Origin: Eubacterium pyruvativorans
GTDB taxonomy: Bacteria > Bacillota > Clostridia > Peptostreptococcales > Anaerovoracaceae
Direction of reading: 5' to 3'
Length of the DNA stretch: 32,183 nt
Assembly (NCBI RefSeq): GCF_900102225.1
Contig: NZ_FNBF01000025.1
Location: 1-32,183, forward strand
Below are positions 10,001-16,839 of this stretch, in pieces (the stretch's first letter is position 1; each line of letters opens with the position of its first letter). Position numbers and translations under genes: made by a program. Below the pieces are notes generated by a model. The model searched no databases, was not told where the DNA came from, and saw only the letters and a program-made list of their open reading frames with translations.

Positions 10001-10710
10001 AGCCCCAGATAGCCTCTTTCCTTGAGGCTCTTTGTCACGCTCTCATACAGATCAACTACATCGAATCCTACAAAGGGATTAAAAAGGCTTCCCGCCGTAA
10101 GCGATGGGTAGATGCGTTCAAATTCATCATAAATCTCTGAATTATAATTCTCCAATTCCTCGAGGAACGCTTCAATAGGCAGACTGATCCCCTTCTTGAA
10201 AGTAGCATAGACTTCAGGATAGTCTGTCTTCCATTTTTCTATTGTCCTGATAGCTGCCTTGTAGTTAGTCTCAGGCATGATATCCAGGTTGTTCTCATTC
10301 AGAGTCCTCTGCAAAGCCAGCAGGAAAGCCTGAGGCAGACTTGTACTTGTTCCGTTGATAATTACCGGGAGTATCTTATTGCTACTCTCGCTATAGTAAT
10401 TATCTATAAGCTGCTTCAATTCCGGATCCTCATCGATCTTTGGCATCAGATGTACGAAGAGGCTACGGTCTCGCTGCATCAGGATAGAAAGAATCGTAAG
10501 AACGATATGTGACTTACCCTTTCCATAGGCTCCGATCAGGACACGTGCACGTTCTGTGGAGTCAGGATGTGTACTGAGAAGTATTTCCTTCAACAGCTGC
10601 ATTGAAGATTTTGTAGGTATGAAGTTTTTCAGTTTATCATCATGATTTAAGTCATACCCGATATTCACCGAATACTGGAATCCCGGTGCGACCTGTATCA
10701 TTTTACTCAT
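7099..10710 (-). CDS. sspC: SspC-like large P-loop ATPase
   Basis: A 1203-aa P-loop NTPase, the largest protein of the cassette. Walker A is GAYGKGKS (about 60-67) and Walker B is YVVYDEF (about 238-244), within a domain that resembles large ATPases of Ssp, BREX (BrxC/PglY) and related defence systems. The long remainder is mostly helical without membrane segments, and a late SEYEIHFRTDDGKTEVKRF segment looks like a small beta domain. In Ssp systems SspC is the ATPase that works with SspB and SspD to place single-strand PT. The ATG overlaps the sspB stop as TGATG, so the two are translationally coupled. No PglZ, PglX or BrxL lies nearby, which argues against BREX. Assignment as SspC rests on size, P-loop and the adjoining DUF4007 and PAPS-reductase genes. 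Confidence 0.82.
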   Translation of the reverse strand: MSKMIQVAPGFQYSVNIGYDLNHDDKLKNFIPTKSSMQLLKEILLSTHPDSTERARVLIGAYGKGKSHIVLTILSILMQRDRSLFVHLMPKIDEDPELKQLIDNYYSESSNKILPVIINGTSTSLPQAFLLALQRTLNENNLDIMPETNYKAAIRTIEKWKTDYPEVYATFKKGISLPIEAFLEELENYNSEIYDEFERIYPSLTAGSLFNPFVGFDVVDLYESVTKSLKERGYLGLYVVYDEFSKFLESNITSATVSDTKMLQDFAEKCNRSGEAEMHLLLISHKEISNYIDKLPKQKVDGWRGVSERFRHIHLNNNFSQTYEIISTVIMKDKDEWEAFCNKPQNKARFDELIKRYGDHAIFSDAKEHELETTIFGCYPLHPVSTFILPRLSEQIAQNERTLFTFLSADGPSTLSSFLKKPGRPVFCVITPDLIFDYFDPVFQKEPISGEIHKNYVLTKTILEQIRDQELESKIVKTISLIYTLGQFDKLKPVKEELVGIFGMEYTPAEINAAIEHLINDEYVIYLRRSNDYLKLKQTSGVDIEQRISDTIASLDAHFSLKAALDAANIDRYIYPSRYNDEREMIRYFKVEFVEEQELEDVDWNRKAEGVHADGVIYAIVPDSSDSITRIRRAVLESSKGVERCIFVVPKKYTEIRSILKEYDAVQTLRTAAKEDPVLFEEYEAIYEDLREVINSFISGCTHPEEYRSVYISDGEERIILRRAALTELASELCFKAFSETPVINNEAINKEEITSIANNSRNKIIAGLLRSTLEPNLGLTGSGQEVSIMRSTLLRKGVLIDDESGTRINLSPDDEKMKKVLDTIVAFIMEAKKNGRISFAKLYDELTSAEYHIGLRSGVIPIYIAAVFHEYHEDIILENEHGQVPMTSDTLQAINSSPDDYQISYLDWDPEKQRFVTDIAEMFSQYVIEAERDLSAYEYAASAMKRWYLSLPRFAKETTGVAGRKVNSRYRKMVKLLRQNLSGQELLFEKLPDAFGYKEFNEGLAENIAQAKEFYDTAVSKLKELLIDDTKEIFAISFNRSRINRISLSSVIKDWCETLDEHIFEQLFENGTEKCLSLFKTVTNDESTFVSRLAKVATDLRVEDWNDNTIDRFVENLKMYRDTAESFHSGETEDDPTSTSEYEIHFRTDDGKTEVKRFDRVDSTKKGKLLYNSIMAEIDSMGFSISEQEKRQILLDILKGMC

Positions 10711-11606
10711 CAGTCTGTCCTCTCAATGTCAGCATAATATTTCTCAACGCACTCTTCAAACGTCCGCTTGTTAATGATCTCAATCACATCAAGCCCCGCC
10801 GTGCGGTTTATCTTTATTTCTCCTATCTTCTCCACTTCATGCAGTACCTCAAGCATGCAGATCGAATCCAGGTTATATACCTTCCCTATATTACACTTTG
10901 CAGTAAGCAGCTCATTTAGCCCGATCTCGTCTCTTCCATCCGCTTGGTCAGATATCACTGCCATGATCACCCATGGGTTGAAACTCTGGACCGACGGAAT
11001 TGTCTTCTTGTATATATAGTTGCCGCGTTCACGGCTTAGAATGTCAACTAATCCCAACTCACTAAAAGGGCAGGTGATGTTATTCTCCGGCGAGTCTTTT
11101 GACTGCTCTGACCTGTACCTCGAAATGTAAGTATTCATGACACAGTTGAAGTCATCTGTAAGAGACCTCAAGGCCACTGTAGTATCCTGCAGCTTGAGAT
11201 AGCTCTGTATCTGTTCAAGAAAATCTTCTCTCCCAAATTCCTGCATAGTGAATTCATTGAAGAAATAGTACCAGGATGGTGCCATATCAGCATTTGTTAC
11301 GAGCTTATACTGCATCAGGTACAGAGTCCCGAGCTCTTCTGTGTAGGCGTCATGTGCATAGACCAGCTTTCCGAAATCCGTAAGTGTCTGATCCTTTCTG
11401 CCCTTTGCCGGTTCCGTGGTAAGTCCCACAGCCTGCAGCCAGTACCGGAGCGATCTCACCATATTTGACCCGATGCCCAGGACATCCATGGGATTTTCTT
11501 TTTTGTCTGTAAAGACATTAGGCTTCTGTGATACAAAGCGCATTCCTTTGCTGAGCCATCCCTTCCTTATGAAAAATGTCTCATGAGCCCGAAACCTCAT
11601 AGCCAT
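10710..11606 (-). CDS. sspB: SspB-like DUF4007 protein
   Basis: A 298-aa protein that I recognise as DUF4007, opening with FRAHETFFIRKGWLSKG, the hallmark N-terminus of the family. It continues with an NPMDVLGIGSNMVRSLRYWL segment resembling a winged-helix DNA-binding region. In SspABCD systems the DUF4007 protein SspB is reported to be a nickase needed for single-strand PT modification. I cannot point to catalytic residues with confidence. It starts 14 nt after sspD and is translationally coupled to sspC. The order sspD-sspB-sspC-sspA differs from the alphabetical naming but keeps the three core partners together. I see no truncation. Confidence 0.88.
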   Translation of the reverse strand: MAMRFRAHETFFIRKGWLSKGMRFVSQKPNVFTDKKENPMDVLGIGSNMVRSLRYWLQAVGLTTEPAKGRKDQTLTDFGKLVYAHDAYTEELGTLYLMQYKLVTNADMAPSWYYFFNEFTMQEFGREDFLEQIQSYLKLQDTTVALRSLTDDFNCVMNTYISRYRSEQSKDSPENNITCPFSELGLVDILSRERGNYIYKKTIPSVQSFNPWVIMAVISDQADGRDEIGLNELLTAKCNIGKVYNLDSICMLEVLHEVEKIGEIKINRTAGLDVIEIINKRTFEECVEKYYADIERTD

Positions 11607-11620
11607 GTCCTTAGATCCTC

Positions 11621-13339
11621 CTAATCCTTAGTCCGTAAATATTTATCCATCATGCAGCCTCCGCGAAGATACTTTGCGGTAACACACATCTTACAATGTA
11701 CGCATTTATCAGGATCGATATGATAGCCATCTTCCGAAATGGATATCGCTCCTGCCTGGCAGAGCGACTCGCACTTCAGGCATTTCCTGCAAGCATTAAA
11801 CTTTCTGACCTGGTAGCCTACCATATGCTGCAGGCTATCATGATCCTTAACATTCATCGTGCGGACCTTTACCGCATGCTCGTATCCATCCTGCTCAAAT
11901 GGCTGCACTGATAGAATGGGTACATTTGTTCCCAAATCAAGCACAAGCACTTCGTGCAATAACTTCTGTCCGAGTTCTGGAGCCACCCTGCCAAATGGCG
12001 TCAGCATATTTAAAAACTCATCATCCATCGGACGTACAAGTCGATAGATCTTTGCGTGGTCTTCTGTCGTACAGTTCGTAAAACGAATCTTTACGTCTCC
12101 TGCTGCAGCGAGTCCATTGCCTCCCTGTCTGGCTTTCCATGCTCCGGAATCCACGTATTCCTCAGGATCTGGTTTACCAACCTTTTTAGCAAAATCGATA
12201 AGGAACTCCCTCCAGAGTTTTGATTCTTCTGGCATGTATATCCTCGAGAGAAATTGTGCTCTCTGATTATTGTTTGGACAGCACCAACATCCTACCCGAT
12301 CATATCCAAGACGATAGGCATCATTAAAATCAATGTCCTCTGAAAGGATATATAGCCATATATCCATGTCTTTCCAGAAGAAAATAGGTGAAGCGACTGT
12401 CTGCTGTTGTATCTTTACCGATTCTGCGTCATCCTCAATCCGGTTATACTTACTTCTCGAGACCGATTCCGATTTCCTGATTCCGTAGAAAGTCAATATA
12501 CGCTGATTACGGTACAGCCCATTGATCACACGAGTGATCGGGCCGGTCTTGAACATTGAGCAGCACCAGCGCATCATCCTAGCCGGAGGACCGATATCCT
12601 CACATACTTTATGAAAATCCTGCTCATAGTTCTTCGCTACCTTGAAAATCGCCTGCGGATGATTCTCTCGATACCTCCTGGCGTACTCTATAGTAAGAGG
12701 AAACTCAAGAGTCGTGTTGCCAAATATATGGACCAGGCTCGGATCACTCAAAGCCTTGATGGCAAGATCTGCTGTCACTGTGGAGTCCTTCCCACCGGAA
12801 AAGGAGAGAACGATATTTTCCTCCGGAAACTTCTCTGCCGCCTTTGTGATGAATCGATGCGCTTCGTCTATCAGGTAATCAAGACGCATTCTATTTGCAT
12901 TCACAAAAGCTACTATATACTCTTCAAAGTACTTATGAGGATTATCTTTCTCATACCGCTGTAGCTGTTCAATATATCCATCCGTATTCGTTTCTTTGAA
13001 CAGCCTGTTTGGAAGTGAAATCGCCTTCCCATCTATATAATATCTGTTATTCTCTGCCCATACAGATTTCTCTGCCCATTTATATGGTTCCTTATCAAGA
13101 AGAAGTTCTAACAGGAGCCTCTCCTCCGGAAATACCGGGCGGATATCCCTCGCCAGATACTTCATTTGCTTTCCGCATCTCGGACAGATGCCCTTATCTG
13201 GCTGAGAAACCTCCTGCATGACAGGGATATGGCATTCCTTACACCAATATACTTCAGTCGGTGTATCTTCGACTGTCTCCTCACCGCAGACAGGGCAGTT
13301 CTTTTCATTTGTCTCTATATTACAGTTCTTACACCACAC
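11621..13339 (-). CDS. sspD: SspD-like PAPS-reductase-family ATP pyrophosphatase with Zn ribbons and ferredoxin tail
   Basis: A 572-aa, three-part protein. Residues 1-60 carry two CxxC...CxxC zinc ribbons (C3/C6/C15/C18 and C33/C36/C52/C55). Residues of about 170-420 are the PAPS-reductase/ATP-pyrophosphatase core: PP-loop SGGKDS (181-186) and clustered cysteines C259, C260, C351, C353 and C354 that may hold an Fe-S cluster, as in DndC. Residues of about 515-565 form a ferredoxin-like tail with two CxxCxxC sets (C517/C520/C523/C527 and C546/C549/C552/C562). It presumably adenylates the DNA backbone and transfers sulfur from SspA. The start is GTG with AAGGAG 8 nt upstream, 26 nt after the XRE gene, and the stop is TAG. 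The extra redox and zinc modules are the odd feature and suggest an in-built electron donor. Confidence 0.87.
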   Translation of the reverse strand: MWCKNCNIETNEKNCPVCGEETVEDTPTEVYWCKECHIPVMQEVSQPDKGICPRCGKQMKYLARDIRPVFPEERLLLELLLDKEPYKWAEKSVWAENNRYYIDGKAISLPNRLFKETNTDGYIEQLQRYEKDNPHKYFEEYIVAFVNANRMRLDYLIDEAHRFITKAAEKFPEENIVLSFSGGKDSTVTADLAIKALSDPSLVHIFGNTTLEFPLTIEYARRYRENHPQAIFKVAKNYEQDFHKVCEDIGPPARMMRWCCSMFKTGPITRVINGLYRNQRILTFYGIRKSESVSRSKYNRIEDDAESVKIQQQTVASPIFFWKDMDIWLYILSEDIDFNDAYRLGYDRVGCWCCPNNNQRAQFLSRIYMPEESKLWREFLIDFAKKVGKPDPEEYVDSGAWKARQGGNGLAAAGDVKIRFTNCTTEDHAKIYRLVRPMDDEFLNMLTPFGRVAPELGQKLLHEVLVLDLGTNVPILSVQPFEQDGYEHAVKVRTMNVKDHDSLQHMVGYQVRKFNACRKCLKCESLCQAGAISISEDGYHIDPDKCVHCKMCVTAKYLRGGCMMDKYLRTKD

Positions 13340-13365
13340 GCTATCTGCTCCTTAAATACAATGCC

Positions 13366-13590
13366 TCACTGAGTGTCTGGCTCTTCAGTGCCATATTCAC
13401 ATGTAACGATATCCTCGATCTTACAATCGAGTGTCCGACAGATCTTATCAAGAACGCTTGTGGATACATCCTTACCTTTACCCATCGCTGCTATGGCATT
13501 TGTCGTAACATGCGCCTGCACATGCAGGTCTGTTTTGGTCATTTTCTTATCAATAAGAAGCTTCCATAATTTATCGTAGTTCATAGCCAT
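13366..13590 (-). CDS. Small XRE-family (YozG-like) HTH regulator
   Basis: A 74-aa protein that is nearly all a Cro/CI-type HTH: MNYDKLWKLLIDKKMTKTDL, then a recognition helix region in VTTNAIAAMGKG, then STSVLDKICRTLDCKIEDI. ATG at 13590 is chosen over the upstream in-frame ATG at 13653 because AAAGGAG lies 8 nt before it; the upstream codons also run through a perfect inverted repeat better read as leader DNA. It is the first gene of the ssp operon, 26 nt before sspD. The likely job is autoregulation of the operon through the inverted repeats just upstream. Confidence 0.85.
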   Translation of the reverse strand: MAMNYDKLWKLLIDKKMTKTDLHVQAHVTTNAIAAMGKGKDVSTSVLDKICRTLDCKIEDIVTCEYGTEEPDTQ

Positions 13591-13618
13591 CGACAGCGCT
13601 CCTTTTTCGTTTCTCGAA

Positions 13619-13661
13619 GAGACGACACCTACGTCTTTGAGAGTACCATACATGTCGTCTC
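13619..13661 (-). promoter_or_regulatory. Perfect 9-bp inverted repeat in the leader of the ssp operon
   Basis: GAGACGACA (13619-13627) and TGTCGTCTC (13653-13661) are perfect inverted arms with a 25-nt spacer, placed 28 nt before the XRE start codon. They could be an operator for the XRE regulator or a leader RNA hairpin that affects translation. There is no T-run, so a terminator is unlikely. Confidence 0.55.
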
Positions 13662-13719
13662 AATTCAAGAAAAGCTTGAAATCCTCAAGCGCACAGGGTG
13701 TGCCAGGAACCTTCTTTAA

Positions 13720-13767
13720 GGCAAGTATATTGCCTATATCTATCACTCTTAGATAGAGTTAAGTCAA
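13720..13767 (-). promoter_or_regulatory. Probable ssp operon promoter/operator region
   Basis: On the minus strand a TTGACT (13767-13762) resembles a -35 box. Downstream lie two short inverted repeats: CTATC-N7-GATAG (13740-13756) and GGCAA-N5-TTGCC (13720-13734), the latter overlapping a TATACT. TTGACT and TATACT are about 32 nt apart, too far for one sigma-A promoter; GATAGA at 17 nt spacing is a weak -10. The region follows a terminator and precedes the operon, so a regulated promoter here is likely, but the exact boxes are uncertain. Confidence 0.45.
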
Positions 13768-13772
13768 GGCAT

Positions 13773-13820
13773 AAAAAAGCCTGCCCATATAATCCTCTGA
13801 TCGGAATTCTATGGACAGGT
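13773..13820 (-). terminator. Rho-independent terminator of the zinc-finger gene
   Basis: On the minus strand CCTGTCCATA pairs with TATGGGCAGG (one G-U pair) across a 20-nt loop, followed by six T residues. It lies just after the stop of the 94-aa gene at 13843 and insulates it from the ssp operon. Confidence 0.8.
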
Positions 13821-13842
13821 TCAAAATGTTAAATATTCCAAT

Positions 13843-14127
13843 TCATCGTTTTACACTTGCAAAAACCATATCTCGCTCACTCACCTCGAAAACTTCGTCC
13901 GATCTTTTATTGTTACATGAGTAGCATAATGGAACAATATACCAACGTCTATCAGCACTGCCTGCTTTAATCACATGTTCTCCAACTTGTGCTTTATTGC
14001 CGCAACCGCTGCAAGAGCATTTTGAAAACGATCTTCCTGTCTCATGTTCCCAATATGCCTCCCACGAATTATACCCAGATGGTGGTAAGTTGTCTTCGGT
14101 TCCTTTGATATTCTTTACTCTAACCAT
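13843..14127 (-). CDS. Small HNH-like zinc-finger protein
   Basis: A 94-aa protein with an HNH-like zinc core: CSCSGCGNKAQVGEHV (CxC plus GCG, then His), then YIVPLCYSCNN (CxxCNN). This resembles degenerate HNH or zinc-ribbon proteins found near defence and mobile genes. A GYNSWEAYWEHETGR segment precedes it. ATG has AAAGGAAG 6 nt upstream. It forms its own unit between two terminators, so it is not part of the ssp operon. A nuclease role is possible, but I cannot identify a complete catalytic triad. Confidence 0.65.
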   Translation of the reverse strand: MVRVKNIKGTEDNLPPSGYNSWEAYWEHETGRSFSKCSCSGCGNKAQVGEHVIKAGSADRRWYIVPLCYSCNNKRSDEVFEVSERDMVFASVKR

Positions 14128-14152
14128 TTTAAAACTTCCTTTCTCAAAAACT

Positions 14153-14202
14153 AAAAAAATCCCGTCCGCATGGGAGATTCCCGCGTGGGGAATGCGGACG
14201 GG
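14153..14202 (-). terminator. Rho-independent terminator of the Ig-like gene remnant
   Basis: Perfect 11-bp arms (CCCGTCCGCAT and its complement at 14161-14171 and 14192-14202) are followed on the minus strand by a seven-T run. It lies about 100 nt after the Ig-like ORF stop and only 26 nt before the start of the small zinc-finger gene. Confidence 0.85.
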
Positions 14203-14220
14203 CCAATTGTGTCAAATTGG

Positions 14221-14252
14221 TTCCGGGAAGCCTCTACCGGCTTTCCCCGGAA
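14221..14252 (-). other. Second hairpin in the 3' region of the Ig-like remnant
   Basis: TTCCGGG...AAGCC and GGCTT...CCCCGGAA pair around a short loop. There is no T-run. It is preceded on the minus strand by TTTGACA, as is the next hairpin. It could be a processing or stabilising stem in the transcript end. Confidence 0.5.
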
Positions 14253-14299
14253 CTATATGATAATTGTCAAATCATTGATTTTCTTCAGAAGGATTGGGA

Positions 14300-14990
14300 T
14301 TACTTCTTAGCCGTGATTGTAGCGGTCTTTACGTTTCTGCCAAGGGTGACAGTAGCCGGATCAGCGACAACCTTAGCTGCAAGAGCCTGATCAGTTACAT
14401 TGACATTTACAGTAATCTTGGCTGCGCCGTAATGAGTAGTATCAGCAGTAGTAGCAATTGTGATGGCAGCATTACCTGTCTTCTTTGCTACAAGAGTGCC
14501 GTCCTGGACAGCAACAGTGTTAGGATCGTTAGATGTAACAGTGTACTGGTTTGATGACTCTACAGTAAACGGAACAGAAGTCTTATCAGCTGTTGAAAGC
14601 TTAAGAGAAGCCTCTACATCAGTCTTATCCTGAACATTGCCCTGTGCATCATATGATGCTGCAGCAGAATAATCCTTGCCCTCAAGAGTAAGCTTAAGAG
14701 TAGAGAATGCTTTTGCAGTTCTGCTCGTGATTACACGGATCACAGCAACTTTCTCGTTAGTGCCAGTCAGATTATTTGAAATCTGGATATCATAGTACTG
14801 CTCGTTAGCATTAAGTGCGGCAGCATTTGCAGTAACTGTATCATCATTTACAGTGATATCTGTTGTTCCTGAAGTAACAGTAACATTGCCAGATGTGTTG
14901 CTCTCAGAGTAAGCCGTGGTTGTTGACTTATCGGTGTAAGTGTACTTGTCTTTATCTCTGAAGAGGGTGTTATCGGTCTGTATGCGACCA
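14300..14990 (-). pseudogene. 3' remnant of an Ig-like-repeat (Big_2 type) surface protein
   Basis: An open frame without any ATG runs from about 14990 to the TAA at 14300. Its translation is Thr/Ala/Val/Asp-rich with bacterial Ig-like features: KLSTADKTSVPFTVESS, DPNTVAVQDGTLVAKKTGNAAITI and a final DPATVTLGRNVKTATITAKK. A GTG at 14743 is the first start-like codon but has no convincing ribosome site, and the same frame continues upstream as coding-like sequence (FRDKDKYTYTDKSTTTAYS). At about 14960-14990 it meets an opposite-strand fragment, so the 5' part (signal peptide and upstream domains) is gone. A terminator follows it, as expected for a genuine gene end. The family is likely a secreted or cell-wall protein. 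Confidence 0.65.
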
Positions 14991-15232
14991 CTGCTTTCTG
15001 GCGTAACTACAACGGGGAATCATTTACTCTCCTCCTTGAGCTGGAGAACCGGTTCGGAGAGAAATACACCGAGCAGATAGAAATAGCATACTCCTATGAG
15101 TCGAAGCAGACCATCGTCCGTGATTCCGGTCAAACTGATGAACAGAAACCTTACCCTATCAGATTCCAGACAGAGACGTACCGCATAGGTAAAGTAAGCG
15201 CCGATGGCGTATTTTATCCTGAGCAGATATAA
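14963..15232 (+). pseudogene. Orphan 3' fragment of an unknown protein on the opposite strand
   Basis: A plus-strand frame with no start codon gives a globular-looking sequence, LYATTAFWRNYNGESFTLL through YRIGKVSADGVFYPEQI, ending in TAA at 15232. Codon choice and composition look coding. It is convergent with, and butts against, the Ig-like remnant, so both probably lost their 5' parts at one rearrangement junction. I do not recognise the family. Low complexity is absent, so chance openness is less likely, but the length is short (about 90 codons). Confidence 0.45.
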
Positions 15233-15252
15233 TCTCGGTCATAAGAACATTT

Positions 15253-15666
15253 TCACGCTCCGAACCTGTCCCTGACATAACAGGGATGCGAGCAGTACTT
15301 CCTCGGCGCACTCCCGTAGACCTCGAACTCCCTGCCGCAAGTCGGGCAGATCTGCGTATGGAAGGTTCTCCGGTCGATCAGATCAAGATGGTTGTTCCAC
15401 CACTCGTTCCGGCACTTGTCACAGCAGAATATCTTTTTCTTCCGCTTCGCAACCTGGTGTATCTCCATTCCGCAGTTCCTGCACGGCGTGATCTCCCCGG
15501 TGAACTGGATCGCCTTTCTCCTCGGCTGCGCCACTCCGCCGAGTCCGTTCCTCCGGCAGTAGGACTTGACGGTATTGGGACTTATCCCCAGCTTCCCGGC
15601 AATCGCCCTGTACCCATACCCGTTCGATCTCATCACTGCGATTCTTGATCTCTACTTATCATCCAT
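15253..15666 (-). pseudogene. HTH plus zinc-ribbon protein with in-frame TAG at codon 5
   Basis: The body reads as an HTH (YRAIAGKLGISPNTVKSYCRR) followed by two zinc-binding segments (CRNCGMEIH...CCDKCRNEW and CPTCGREFEVYG...CSHPC), a type of small protein often seen beside recombinases in Clostridia. The natural start is probably ATG at 15666, with GGAGG 9 nt upstream, but codon 5 is TAG (15654-15652), giving MDDK-stop-RSRIAVMRSNG. The frame continues cleanly after the stop. Re-initiation at GTG 15636 or the following ATG would still give about 126 aa with the HTH, so some function could remain. The gene overlaps a 38-aa upstream ORF. Confidence 0.6.
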
Positions 15667-15775
15667 TGACCTTTACCTCCGTTTCTTTGCGTATGAAAAC
15701 TCTGCGGACTTTTTCCATCGTTAGAGAATTTTCCCCAGCACCTTTCAATAAGCGCCGGTCCTCGTATTTCCGCAT
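15659..15775 (-). CDS. 38-aa ORF coupled to the HTH-zinc-ribbon gene
   Basis: A small basic ORF (MRKYEDRRLLKGAGEN ... FIRKETEVKVNG). Its stop TGA (15661-15659) overlaps the ATG of the next gene, an arrangement typical of coupled genes, and the GGAGG of the next gene lies in its 3' end. I do not recognise a family. It may be the remnant of the small gene that precedes HTH-zinc-ribbon and recombinase genes in mobile cassettes. Support is from overlap only. Confidence 0.35.
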   Translation of the reverse strand: MRKYEDRRLLKGAGENSLTMEKVRRVFIRKETEVKVNG

Positions 15776-16084
15776 CGCCATTCATCACTCAAAGCGCCCT
15801 GAAAGTCAAGCGGAGAGAGGATTCCCGGCGTCTAGAGCGTCCCAGAGCTGAAACTGTGAGGTAAATCGTTAGGAATGTACATCTCGTTAAGAAGTTACAG
15901 AATAATCGTTCATGAATTACACAGGGTGTACGGATATGCACACCGCTTTTTTACAGCCAGATTTCCGGGCAGAATCCCGCGCCAGAAAAGTCCCAAAAAC
16001 TAAAAAATTCCTGCACACACCCTCGGTGTCCAGGAACGGCTTGTTTTCAAGGTTTAGGAAAATAATGAACGAAAGAAAGCGGTC
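15776..16084. other. Non-coding stretch between hsdM fragment and HTH-zinc-ribbon gene
   Basis: I see no convincing gene here. It holds one terminator-like hairpin near its right end and a run of unremarkable sequence. It probably belongs to the mobile remnant that broke hsdM, because the hsdM homology stops at about 16125 just outside it. Confidence 0.4.
16000..16034 (-). terminator. Terminator-like hairpin followed by a T-run
   Basis: On the minus strand CCTGGACACC pairs imperfectly with GGTGTGTGCAGG and is followed by AATTTTTTAGTTTTTGGGA. The tail is almost the same as that of the terminator at 14153 (TTTTTTTAGTTTTTGAGA). Confidence 0.6.
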
Positions 16085-16816
16085 TCAGGCGGCCTGATTT
16101 TGTATCGGAATTAGGCACGGCGTTTCATAAACCTTATTGACCTTTGTTTTTCCAACAGTTCCAAGCCGTGTTAAAAGGATTGAAACGTCAGCAGGCGTAA
16201 AAAATTCACCTCCTGATTTTCCAGCATTTGACGCATACATGCTCATCAGATACTCATAGGCATCTCCGAAAGCATCGATATCATGATCCTGTACTGACCC
16301 GAGCTTCATCAGAGAAACGCCATTCAGGAGCTTTACAAGTCTTTCATTTCTCTTAGCAACCGTACTGCCGAGCTTGTTGCTGTTGACATCAAAGTCATCG
16401 AACAGGCCTGCAAAGTCTTTTTCAGAAGGACTGCCCTTTGCTGACTCTTCAATATTATGGAACACCTTCTCTAGAGTTTCGTTCAGGTTCTCATCATCCT
16501 TTGCCCTTGTGGTCACATTTGCAAAAAGCTCACTTGGCAGAATAAAGAACCCTTTTTCCTGAACAAGCCCCTCACGAGCAATCTCTGCGTCTTCATCCGG
16601 CATAGCTGCATAATCAAAATCAGTATTCCCTGCTTCGTGCTCGCCCTTATTGACATATTCTGTCAGATTCTCTGAAATGTATCTGTAGAACATCATACCA
16701 AGAACATAATTCTTAAAGTCCCATCCATCTACAGCACCTCTTAGCTCATCTGCAATCGCCCAGATGGCGCGATGTAGTTCTTCGCGTTCCCTTTCTTTTT
16801 TGCTGTCTGTTGCCAT
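16085..16816 (-). pseudogene. hsdM: Truncated type I restriction-modification methylase subunit (hsdM)
   Basis: The N-terminal part of an HsdM adenine methylase: the helical HsdM_N domain (AIWAIADELRGAVDGWDFKNYVLGMMFYRY) and the start of the catalytic domain (SGGEFFTPADVSILLTRL). The protein should continue KVYDPACGSGSLLL, carrying the SAM motif, but reads KVYETPCLIPIQNQAA and stops. Homology ends at about 16125, before the SAM-binding and NPPY motifs, so the product cannot methylate. ATG at 16816 with GGAGGA 10 nt upstream is preferred to the ATG at 16834. No hsdS or hsdR follows. The cut probably reflects insertion of the mobile remnant to its left. Confidence 0.85.
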
Positions 16817-16839
16817 CTTAGTTTGCTCCTCCATTTGAC

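Noticed and set aside
7099-13339. A BREX system (large ATPase plus PAPS reductase)
   Set aside because: No PglZ, PglX, BrxL or Lon-like gene is present, while DUF4007 and a cysteine desulfurase point to Ssp.
13591-13653. Longer XRE protein starting at 13653
   Set aside because: The upstream ATG lacks a ribosome site and its codons run through an inverted repeat; the ATG at 13590 has AAAGGAG at good spacing.
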